Source: Candidatus Hydrogenedentota bacterium
GTDB lineage: Bacteria; Hydrogenedentota; Hydrogenedentia; Hydrogenedentales; SLHB01
DNA: 12,526 nt
Reading direction: 5' to 3'
NCBI GenBank assembly: GCA_003557825.1
Contig: PWNM01000050.1
Coordinates: 1 to 12,526 of the forward strand
The notes beneath the pieces were generated by a model. That model was not told the origin of the DNA. It made no database searches and saw nothing but the letters and a program-made list of their open reading frames with translations. This document shows, in pieces, positions 5,779-12,526 of the stretch. Position 1 is the first letter of the stretch; each line of letters begins with the position of its first letter. A program made the translations under genes and the position numbers.

Positions 5779-6672
5779 TCATCTAATCATAAATTGATAG
5801 ATCCTCTGGTGTCCCGTCGATGTGATATAAAAGGCAAGTCCGTCTGGACGCCAGGTAATTCCCCGGGTGTTGCTTGACACATCATCAAGATTCATTGCGT
5901 GATTGAAACGAGCCGACTCAAGTGACCAAGGCGCACCGAGATCGTATTCGAGGACATTATTGCTTCCAGTATCCATCAACCACATTCGCGTACCAGACGG
6001 GTCTATCTCGATGCCACGCACTGCCTTCTGGCGATCGGCAATATCAAGAGTGAATCGCCAACTCATGCTTTCGATATTCCAGGGTTCAGATAGTGTGTAT
6101 TCGTACACTTCCTGATTGACCCTGTCTTCCACATAAAATCTGGTACCATCCGCCTTGAAATGAATATCATGCCCCCTGCGCAAGTGGGTATTGCCGCATG
6201 AAAGCGTCTTTGTCCGCACATGCTTGGCCATGGTAACGTCCCAAGGGACAGCAAGCCGAAATTGCAACAATTCCGTGCGGTTCAAAACGTACATATCGGT
6301 ACCGTTCTCCTTATTGAAGAACAGTCCATGGGCTACCGGCGCATCTATCTTTAGCTCCCGTAGAAATACTGCGCTGCGAATTTCCCATGGTATGATCAAA
6401 TGGTATTCCGCTACGTTTTGGGTACCCCTTCCTACAACGTACATCCTGGTACCGTCCGGCGAAAAATCAACGGACCGGGCATTGGCAGTGTTAACAGATA
6501 TATCTACGTTCTCACCACGGTAGATTGCCCCGCCCAACGACCATGGTATAACGCGTAGGGTCTGCAGCCCATCGCCGTAATATCCTGCAGTAGCGCGCCC
6601 GAATATCATGAGTGCAACAAGAACAACTGGGGCAATGCCCGTAAAGAGTCGCGCAACACTTGCTTTTGTCAT
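5779..6672 (-). CDS. Secreted beta-propeller repeat protein
   Basis: This 297-residue exported protein has a Sec signal peptide: basic start M-T-K-A-S-V-A-R, hydrophobic core to about residue 24, and a likely cleavage A-T-A/G-Y-Y at 29/30. The mature part consists of repeats of about 40-50 residues with the pattern hydrophobic-x-F-x-P-D-G-T-x-M-Y-V, then V-x-E-Y-x-L-x-x-P-W-x-I/L-x-S-A. They begin near residues 67, 115, 168, 219 and 271. The last repeat stops after its third strand (Q-R-I-Y-Q-F-M-I-R-stop), and residues about 35-58 (L-R-V-I-P-W-S-L-G-G-A-I-Y) supply the missing strand. This is the usual ring closure of propellers and gives five blades. AAGGAG lies 8 nt before the ATG. No catalytic motif is evident; a binding or surface role is inferred. 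The repeats belong to the broad YVTN/lactonase-like group, but lactonase activity is not supported. Confidence 0.85.
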   Translation of the reverse strand: MTKASVARLFTGIAPVVLVALMIFGRATAGYYGDGLQTLRVIPWSLGGAIYRGENVDISVNTANARSVDFSPDGTRMYVVGRGTQNVAEYHLIIPWEIRSAVFLRELKIDAPVAHGLFFNKENGTDMYVLNRTELLQFRLAVPWDVTMAKHVRTKTLSCGNTHLRRGHDIHFKADGTRFYVEDRVNQEVYEYTLSEPWNIESMSWRFTLDIADRQKAVRGIEIDPSGTRMWLMDTGSNNVLEYDLGAPWSLESARFNHAMNLDDVSSNTRGITWRPDGLAFYITSTGHQRIYQFMIR

Positions 6673-6711
6673 GTGGTTAGCTCCTTAGGCTATGTCGCCT
6701 TGACCAAGCAC

Positions 6712-6740
6712 AATATATAAAAAGAATCATATTGAAACAA
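6712..6740 (-). promoter_or_regulatory. Probable promoter of the beta-propeller gene
   Basis: On the minus strand there is TTGTTT (6735-6740), a 17-bp spacer and TATATT (6712-6717), about 40 nt upstream of the ATG at 6672. The -10 matches five of six consensus bases and the -35 only three, so the call depends mainly on spacing and position in an AT-rich stretch. Confidence 0.4.
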
Positions 6741-6828
6741 CCACTCATATCTCATAAATGGAACCAACCATATTCCGACCGAGGATGATCCTCAACTCGA
6801 ACCAGCGCTCGGAATCCCATCCCCCTTT

Positions 6829-6844
6829 GGCACGACGTCGTGCC
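6829..6844. repeat. Perfect 16-bp palindrome GGCACGACGTCGTGCC
   Basis: The sequence is fully self-complementary with no spacer and lies about 160 bp upstream of the propeller gene start. Its arms (GGCAC and GTGCC) are those of the palindrome in the ~90-bp repeat, in reversed order. A shorter inverted repeat, GAGGAT-G-ATCCTC, precedes it at 6781-6793. It could be a binding site for a dimeric regulator or a small hairpin. Confidence 0.5.
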
Positions 6845-6883
6845 GAACCAGAATAATCATTGAATTTTACATGATTGCGACCC

Positions 6884-6908
6884 ACGCCTATTGGATTAGC
6901 ATAGGCGT
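6884..6908. other. Stem-loop in intergenic region
   Basis: ACGCCTAT (6884-6891) pairs perfectly with ATAGGCGT (6901-6908) around a 9-nt loop. There is no T run on either side, so it is not a typical intrinsic terminator. It lies between the propeller gene promoter and repeat copy 2. No gene was recognised anywhere in the 6673-7159 gap, which otherwise holds the palindromes, repeat copy 2 and the RHS terminator. Confidence 0.4.
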
Positions 6909-6977
6909 TGCTGTATCCCACGTACAGCCTACCCCCTACCGTTTTTTTGCCTTACAACACTTGGCTGGGCATCCCGC

Positions 6978-7067
6978 TCATTGTCATTCGTCATGCCCGT
7001 CGACTGTGGTTCAGGTAACTGCGCGATACCTGCATGCATCCCCTCGACTGTGCCAGCGCTGGCACAC
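6978..7067 (+). repeat. Palindrome-tailed ~90-bp repeat, copy 2
   Basis: This is the second copy of the element at 5062-5153, in the same orientation. The first 32 bp (6978-7009) and the final 27 bp (about 7041-7067) are identical to copy 1. The middle differs in sequence and is 2 nt shorter overall. It ends in TGTGCCAGCGCTGGCACA (7049-7066). The variable middle here contains its own inverted repeat, CAGGTA and TACCTG, 9 nt apart. It lies just beyond the RHS terminator and upstream of the propeller gene. Confidence 0.75.
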
Positions 7068-7112
7068 ATTCCCATCGGATACTGTTCATTTTATGACGAC
7101 CATTAGAACACA

Positions 7113-7139
7113 GGAGCGGCATTGCGTTAATGCCGCTCC
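7113..7139 (-). terminator. Hairpin terminator of the RHS-repeat gene
   Basis: A perfect 11-bp GC-rich stem (GGAGCGGCATT with AATGCCGCTCC) closes a 5-nt loop, starting 20 nt after the RHS stop codon at 7160-7162. On the minus strand it is followed by TGTGTTCTAATGG, only moderately T-rich. The position and stem quality make it a likely transcription end or 3' mRNA-stabilising hairpin for the RHS gene. Confidence 0.7.
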
Positions 7140-7159
7140 CATAATGCTTCGTATGCGGA

Positions 7160-10100
7160 TTAGGATTGAGTCGCTTTCCGTTTGCGTATGGCCAGTAGAC
7201 CGATGATACCAGCCATAGCAAGCATCACAAACAGGTCCCCTCGTGGGATATGGGTACTCAAGCCCGCTGGGGTGTTCTTCGTCGCAGCTCGTTGCTTGAG
7301 TTGTACGATCGCGCCATGACGGACCGTGAGTTCGAGCCAGTCGCCGTCAGCGTCCGATACGAAACGTATGCTATCCGGAACGAGCCATCCTTCTACCCGC
7401 GCTGCGGAAACGAGCTGCTCGTCATCATCCGAAACAAAGTGGTATCCCACCTCCAGGTCATCTGCATCCCAACCCTCGGGAACAGGAAGCTGAATCGTCA
7501 TGGGAACTTCGAACAATGCATCAGGTCCGATTTGCCAGGCAGGGCCCACGCCATCTGTAAATGCTGGAGCGTCTTCAACAAGGTGAACCCCGTCATCAAC
7601 CCGGGTGTCTGCTACAACGAACGTATAGTATTCGGGTTCAATCGATGCGCCAGACACCGTATCTGCTCCGGCGGTGAACATGACCACATCACCCTCGGAC
7701 CATGGCATCTCGGGTTCAAGGACTACCCATACATCGTTGTCTTTTTCTGAAGCATATACCGCATAGATTTCCTCAGAAGTCCCCGCTTCGCTCGAAACCT
7801 CGCCCCAGATGGATGCCGGATCAATAGCCTCCTCTGACCGCAGTCGGACTGCCAGCGGTGAATCCACATTGGCAATGCGATGACCATCTACCCCTCGAGT
7901 CGCAGGCAGTGCCGGCTCATACAAAGGCTGCTGATCCGTAAGCAGGCTTAGCACATCCGCCATCTTTGAGCTTCCGCAACCAAACCCTGGCGATGGCCCT
8001 GGGTCTGGATCCGGGTCAGGATCGGGTATGGGTACAGAAACCGTCCTAGTAGAGGCTTCAACCACCGGCGCCTTCACTTCGCGGTTGCCCACGTTGTCCG
8101 TGGCCACCGAGTAAAAGCTGTAGGTATGCCCAATCCCTCCAGAAAATAGCGCCGAGGTCTTACTCGTACCATACAGCCATTGGGCCCATGGCCCATCGTC
8201 CACGCGCACATAGATGTCGTAGGCGCCGACACCCGAGCCATGTTCGTCATCCTCACCGGTCCATGAGACGGTAAATTCCTTGGCCCGCGTTGTTTCCGGC
8301 AGCGGGTTTACGCTGCTGGTTGGCGGCAGTCCGTCAAATGTGACCATTGCTTCGAGATCCGGACAGGTACCCTGTGCCGGATCCTGCGGATCGATTTGGT
8401 TGGTGGCAATTTCAAGATCGAGATCGAACTGGATGATCGCCACGTTGCGGATTTCCGTGCCGCTGGGTAGGCCGGGCGTCGGCCGCACCCAGTACGAAAC
8501 GAATCCCTGACCGCGTCCGGTTCCGTTCTCGGGAGGTAAGAACCCTGCGTCAATATCTTGAGGCGGAAGACCCGTTATCGGGTCGATGGTAGAGAAGTTG
8601 ACGCAGAACGTACTGCCTTCCAGCCACGCCTCGACATGCACCTCGATCTCGAACTCGTAATCATCGTCGCTATAGGCGTAATCCACCATTTTTTCAAAAT
8701 ACTGTTGGCCTGGCGGCACGGTGACAATGATGCTGCCAAAACCAATCTGGGTCAACTCGAAGGTGCTAAGATCAAGTTTCTCGGACAAGGGGTCCCGAAT
8801 GGTTACGAAGTGGGCCGGCGCAGTGGCCGTCTCGAGGTTTTCAAAATCGACACGATAGGTTAGCGGACTCTCCGAAACCAGGTAGTTGTCCGGGCCGTAC
8901 CCTGCCGGGCCAAGTTTCTGGTTCGGATCGAAGGCTCCCGCCGTGCCAGAGGAATCCCCTCCAAGCATCATAAACAACAGCAGGAAAGGCGGTATTGGCG
9001 ACTGATTCAGTGCACAGAATGCGCCGACTCCCGCACTTATGGCAGCGCTTCTTCCAAATCCTCGAGCAGCAGGCACAGCATTCCTGCGAGGGCTTATCCT
9101 ATTGTTTCTATCCGGTTTCAAGAGCGAATTGGCCGCGCCGGCGTTGTGGGTGAAGGGCCGGGTCAACTGATCCTGGTAAGAGACCGGGCTGCCTCCATCG
9201 CCGAATCTGCTGGCCTCTGCCAAGGCTTGCGTCCCCCTGTAGGCGCCCCAAGCTCCATAGCCGGTGATGGCGAGCCCGGCGGCGAATACGACGGGGTTGG
9301 CAACCCCCACGGCCATGATCTTTCCGCCCAAGGCCATCGTGGAAACGCTACTCGCTATGTTTGCCGTGGCCGCCGCGGCCGCGCATGTGCTGAACCCCAT
9401 GGGATCGATGAGCGATACCGGGTTGTTCAGTGCGTATCGGTACAAGTTCGGGTCGCCGCCGGCCAGCCCGATGGGGTCGGGGGCGGTGAAGCGCCCGAGC
9501 ACAGGGCTGTAGGGTCTGGCCCGCATGTGGTGCAGGCCCATGGGATCTGTCATAACTCCTAGTTCACCCACGAATTGGAAGGGGTTGGGCACGCCCTGGT
9601 TCTGATACAACATCCCGCCGAAGGGCAAGTATGCGTAGCGGTTCACGGCCGCGCCGTTCCCGTTGGTGAGTTCGCTAACGCTTCCGATCCCGTCAAAGGT
9701 GTAGAAATGCCGGGCATTCCCAGGGCCATCCCGGCTGACCAGCCCATGGCCATAGGTGTAGCGGGCAATGAGATTCCCGGCATCATCATACTGGCCGACC
9801 ACGTTCCCAAACCCCACGGGATCCTTCACGTAGTGGGTCACCGCGCCATTCTCGGCCGCGGTTACGCGGTTGCCCAGCGCGTCGAAGCCGAACTCCCATT
9901 CGTCACTGCCACGCACAACGCCCACCAGGCGGTTCTCGTGGTCGTAGGTGTAGACAGTGGTTCCATCAGGACCTTCCTCGCGGATAAGATTACCATCAAG
10001 GTCATACACATAGCTTGTATTGCCGACCTGTCTGTACTGATTGAGCGCGTTGAGGACATGCCCGTCTGCCTGGCCATTGACTGTGGTACGGACCCGGTTC

Positions 10101-12526
10101 CCAACTGCGTCATATTCGTAGATGAGTTCCTGGTCCGGAATATCGGGGTCGACCGATGCGAGGGTGGCGCGGATGAGCTGGTTGGCCGCATTGTACTCAT
10201 ATGTCCATGCGCCGTAATGGGTCTGCATTCCGACACGCCGCCCCCGGCGGTCATAGGTGTACGAGAAGCGGGAAAGCGCCTCATCATCTGGTCCATGATT
10301 AATAAGGATCTCAAGCCGACCGGCCGCGTCGTAGGCGTAGGTGGTGTAGACGCCGTTGCCCATGATCTTGCGCTTTAGGCGTCCGAGCGGATCATATTCG
10401 TAGACGACAATGTCCGATTGGGTCTTGTCCCTGAGTCGTTCGAGCCGGCCGGCCTCATCGTAATGATAATACACCCAGTGGTTAAGATGATCGAGACTTG
10501 ATTTACGCCGACCTGCATCATCATAGCTAAAGAGCAGCCATTGTCCGCCCGGGTAGTCGATACGCTTGAGATAATCGTCCTGGTCAAATGTAAACGTCGT
10601 GATTCCCAGTTCGTTCTCGGCTTCTTCGATGTTGCCGCGGACGTCATAACTGTAGTCGGCGCGAGAACCATCTGCGAATATTTTCTCGGTGAGTCGGCCT
10701 TCGCTGTCATGGTCATAGGCAATCGCATGTCCCCGGCGGTTAGTCCATGACGTTGGGTTGCCCTCGCTATCATACTGCCATTGCTCCCTGCTGCCGTCGG
10801 GATAGACGATTAACCTGATGTTGCCCTTGGTATCATGGTTGTAGACGGTCTGGTTGCCGTTGGCGTCCGTCATACTCTCCAGCCGGTTCAGCGGCCGCGT
10901 ATAGGAAAACCGGGTAGTCTGCCGTTGCGCATCCGTGGCTCTAGTGAGATTCCCCCTGCTGTCATACGCGTAGGTCGAGGTAAATCCCTCCGGGTCGGTG
11001 AGAGCGACGAGGTTGCCCAGCTTGTCATAATCTAGCCGCACCATCTCGCCCAGCGGGTTCTCACTACCAATGACCCGTCCCCAGTGGTCGAAAAAGAAAC
11101 GGCTGGTGTTTTCGAGAGCATCAACCATGTTTACGCGGCCTTCAGCAGGATATGTGAAGGTAATCTGCTCCGTCGCATCTCCTCGGTGAATGCTGCGCAA
11201 CCTGCCTCGTGGGTCGTAAGAGAAGATACGGGTCGTTCCATCTGGTGCGCTAATCAGCGTCAATGCATGTTGACTCGCACCAAGCTCATATTCGTAGTCA
11301 TGTGTGGTGGTCAGGCCATTGTGCTCCACGACCTCCATCAGGTACTCGCCCATGTAGTCATACTCTGTCGTCCTGCCATGGTGGTCCGTGACGGATGTCA
11401 GGAAACCGCCGTTGTATGCCAGAGTCAGCTCGGGTCCCGCCGAGTGGGTCAACCTCGTCAGGCGGCCGTTGGCGTAGGTACAGGTGATCCGGTTACCGTT
11501 CGTATCCTCCACATACTCGAGCGTGCCGTCCGTGCCGAACATGAGGGCCGTACCGTTCTTCTCCGTCAAGCGCAGACGCGCGCCTTCGGCCCGCAACTCA
11601 CCGTAGTCGCCGGGTTGGCCAACGTAACGGGCGCCAGAACGACGGTCTCGATGAAATATGCGCGGCGTGCCTGTGCTGTCGACGATGGCAATCGTCCCGT
11701 GCGCCAGAATCCTGCGCTCGATCTGCCAGTTATGCACCCAGCCCCTTCCCAGGGGACCGAGTTCAAAGCGGCGCGATAGGGGCATGGCATAGGTACGCTC
11801 GAAGACCAGTGGCATGCCAGGTGCGTCCAGGTCAGCGTCGACGATTTCTGCAAGTCTATCCAGCGGACTCAATCCTTCGGCCTGGCGAAAACTGAAAGCC
11901 AAGAGCGATTCGGCATCATCGACCCGCAACCCCTGCCGGTGCAGATACTGTGCATTACGACCCAACATGGTGATGTAATCACCGTAGGTGTCGCCGGCAA
12001 GGCCCCGGAAATTGTTCCAGACCTGGTCCCATGCGGCTTCTTGGATGTAATCAGGGCGCGATTCGTGTTTGTGCCGGCCCCAATCCATCCCCGTCTGATC
12101 GTCTGCTTCCAACACGCCCACCTCCCATTGGATGGGTGGGAATTCCGCATCCCAGGGTTGTCGCCAACCGACGTAGTACACCGGCATCTGGCGCGACTCG
12201 CCTGGTTGTAATACGCCCGGGGTTTCACCAGAGGCAAGGAATTGCACTGAGGTCGAGAAACCGGCAGGCATAAAGTCGCGCAGTTCTCCTTCCGTGGATA
12301 TTGCATATAGCCCCATCGGGATCCGGGAATCATCGAGGGTGAGCATCGCAGCCTCTCTGCCGTTCTGTGTTGCGGTGACAAGCAACAACGGAGCAGGCAT
12401 GGGCGCGTCGCCCACATTGGCGTATTCGACAAATATCGTTGAATGCAGCATGTAGCCTACCCGTTCCGGCAGGTGCAGGCGGACGTCCAGGCGGGGTTCG
12501 CCGCCAGCGATGACCTCGAGGGTATC
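7160..12526 (-). CDS. Giant secreted RHS/YD-repeat protein with C-terminal membrane anchor (partial, N-terminus beyond window)
   Basis: The frame is open from the right edge to the stop at 7160-7162, about 1788 residues. The first in-window ATG (12451) is probably not the start. Numbering from that Met: 1-110 includes a beta-rich piece (Y-A-N-V-G-D-A-P-M-P-A-P-L); 190-250 is a DUF6531-like RHS entry (P-L-V-F-E-R-T-Y, L-G-R-G-W-V-H-N-W); about 300-930 carries twenty or more YD repeats; about 984-1017 is the RHS core (L-G-R-F-T-A-P-D-P-I-G-L, then N-N-P-V-S-L-I-D-P-M-G-F). After the core come hydrophobic segments (1040-1070, 1150-1164), a module opening F-D-P-N-Q-K-L-G-P-A-G-Y-G (1172), an Ig/FN3-like domain (about 1377-1470), a Pro-Asp linker (1477-1489) with G-C-G-S-S, a beta-rich domain, and a terminal helix (1737-1753) followed by R-K-R-K. 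RHS shells encapsulate or present C-terminal domains, but no toxin domain was recognised. A surface adhesin or scaffold role is inferred. Confidence 0.92.
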   Translation of the reverse strand, partial: DTLEVIAGGEPRLDVRLHLPERVGYMLHSTIFVEYANVGDAPMPAPLLLVTATQNGREAAMLTLDDSRIPMGLYAISTEGELRDFMPAGFSTSVQFLASGETPGVLQPGESRQMPVYYVGWRQPWDAEFPPIQWEVGVLEADDQTGMDWGRHKHESRPDYIQEAAWDQVWNNFRGLAGDTYGDYITMLGRNAQYLHRQGLRVDDAESLLAFSFRQAEGLSPLDRLAEIVDADLDAPGMPLVFERTYAMPLSRRFELGPLGRGWVHNWQIERRILAHGTIAIVDSTGTPRIFHRDRRSGARYVGQPGDYGELRAEGARLRLTEKNGTALMFGTDGTLEYVEDTNGNRITCTYANGRLTRLTHSAGPELTLAYNGGFLTSVTDHHGRTTEYDYMGEYLMEVVEHNGLTTTHDYEYELGASQHALTLISAPDGTTRIFSYDPRGRLRSIHRGDATEQITFTYPAEGRVNMVDALENTSRFFFDHWGRVIGSENPLGEMVRLDYDKLGNLVALTDPEGFTSTYAYDSRGNLTRATDAQRQTTRFSYTRPLNRLESMTDANGNQTVYNHDTKGNIRLIVYPDGSREQWQYDSEGNPTSWTNRRGHAIAYDHDSEGRLTEKIFADGSRADYSYDVRGNIEEAENELGITTFTFDQDDYLKRIDYPGGQWLLFSYDDAGRRKSSLDHLNHWVYYHYDEAGRLERLRDKTQSDIVVYEYDPLGRLKRKIMGNGVYTTYAYDAAGRLEILINHGPDDEALSRFSYTYDRRGRRVGMQTHYGAWTYEYNAANQLIRATLASVDPDIPDQELIYEYDAVGNRVRTTVNGQADGHVLNALNQYRQVGNTSYVYDLDGNLIREEGPDGTTVYTYDHENRLVGVVRGSDEWEFGFDALGNRVTAAENGAVTHYVKDPVGFGNVVGQYDDAGNLIARYTYGHGLVSRDGPGNARHFYTFDGIGSVSELTNGNGAAVNRYAYLPFGGMLYQNQGVPNPFQFVGELGVMTDPMGLHHMRARPYSPVLGRFTAPDPIGLAGGDPNLYRYALNNPVSLIDPMGFSTCAAAAATANIASSVSTMALGGKIMAVGVANPVVFAAGLAITGYGAWGAYRGTQALAEASRFGDGGSPVSYQDQLTRPFTHNAGAANSLLKPDRNNRISPRRNAVPAARGFGRSAAISAGVGAFCALNQSPIPPFLLLFMMLGGDSSGTAGAFDPNQKLGPAGYGPDNYLVSESPLTYRVDFENLETATAPAHFVTIRDPLSEKLDLSTFELTQIGFGSIIVTVPPGQQYFEKMVDYAYSDDDYEFEIEVHVEAWLEGSTFCVNFSTIDPITGLPPQDIDAGFLPPENGTGRGQGFVSYWVRPTPGLPSGTEIRNVAIIQFDLDLEIATNQIDPQDPAQGTCPDLEAMVTFDGLPPTSSVNPLPETTRAKEFTVSWTGEDDEHGSGVGAYDIYVRVDDGPWAQWLYGTSKTSALFSGGIGHTYSFYSVATDNVGNREVKAPVVEASTRTVSVPIPDPDPDPDPGPSPGFGCGSSKMADVLSLLTDQQPLYEPALPATRGVDGHRIANVDSPLAVRLRSEEAIDPASIWGEVSSEAGTSEEIYAVYASEKDNDVWVVLEPEMPWSEGDVVMFTAGADTVSGASIEPEYYTFVVADTRVDDGVHLVEDAPAFTDGVGPAWQIGPDALFEVPMTIQLPVPEGWDADDLEVGYHFVSDDDEQLVSAARVEGWLVPDSIRFVSDADGDWLELTVRHGAIVQLKQRAATKNTPAGLSTHIPRGDLFVMLAMAGIIGLLAIRKRKATQS

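Noticed and set aside
5062..7067. A CRISPR array, suggested by the repeated blocks with variable sequence between them.
   Set aside because: There are only two widely separated copies, the repeated blocks differ from each other, there is no regular spacer series, and no cas genes are present.
6871..7206. 111-codon plus-strand open frame.
   Set aside because: It crosses the intergenic stem-loop, repeat copy 2, the hairpin terminator and the 3' end of the RHS gene, and has no ribosome site or family resemblance.
9146..12273. Several long plus-strand open frames inside the RHS gene (for example 9575-10378 and 11084-11779).
   Set aside because: They are antisense shadows produced by GC-rich YD-repeat codons. 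The minus-strand frame has continuous, clear RHS homology throughout.

Overview
The window comes from a bacterium of moderately high GC content that I cannot name. A giant secreted RHS/YD-repeat protein with a C-terminal membrane anchor, an excisionase-type HTH fused to a PTS EIIA domain, LemA, and a remnant of an aldo/keto-reductase-like gene together suggest an uncultured planctomycete-, lentisphaere- or Hydrogenedentes-like lineage. That is inference from gene style, not a phylogenetic result. Every convincing gene lies on the minus strand, so transcription runs from high to low coordinates.

Layout, low to high coordinates. (1) Positions 1-3373 hold an ion-homeostasis cluster. It starts at 3373 with an HTH-EIIA fusion regulator, continues 11 nt later with a cation/proton antiporter carrying a CBS pair (1014-2708), and ends with a close paralogue of that antiporter (start at 788) cut by the window edge. 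Two well-formed sigma70-type promoters with the same -35, the same 17-bp spacer length and a shared AAAATGAT block precede the regulator (3449-3477) and the second antiporter (951-979). The paralogues differ exactly at the residues that normally bind the ion: TDP and DD in one, KDP and GD in the other. (2) Positions 3653-4219 encode a LemA-family membrane protein. (3) Positions 4365-4700 hold a hicBA toxin-antitoxin remnant: hicB is intact, while hicA keeps its ATGA overlap and both ends but has lost its middle. (4) Positions 4701-5778 are a decayed, gene-poor stretch with a pseudogene of an aldo/keto-reductase-like protein (frameshifts and two nonsense codons). (5) Positions 5779-6672 encode a secreted protein predicted to be a five-bladed beta-propeller. 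(6) Positions 7160 to the right edge encode the C-terminal 1788 residues of a very large RHS/YD-repeat protein, followed by a clear hairpin terminator.

A roughly 90-bp element ending in an 18-bp perfect palindrome occurs twice in the same orientation (5062-5153 and 6978-7067), bracketing the pseudogene and the propeller gene. Together with the broken hicA and the pseudogene this marks 4.3-7.1 kb as a turnover region between two stable units.

The likely functional logic of the left part is that the EIIA domain senses phosphotransfer status and the attached HTH domain, or the EIIA domain itself, adjusts the two antiporters. The propeller and RHS proteins are both exported and probably act at the cell surface. 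No toxin or immunity domain was recognised after the RHS core.
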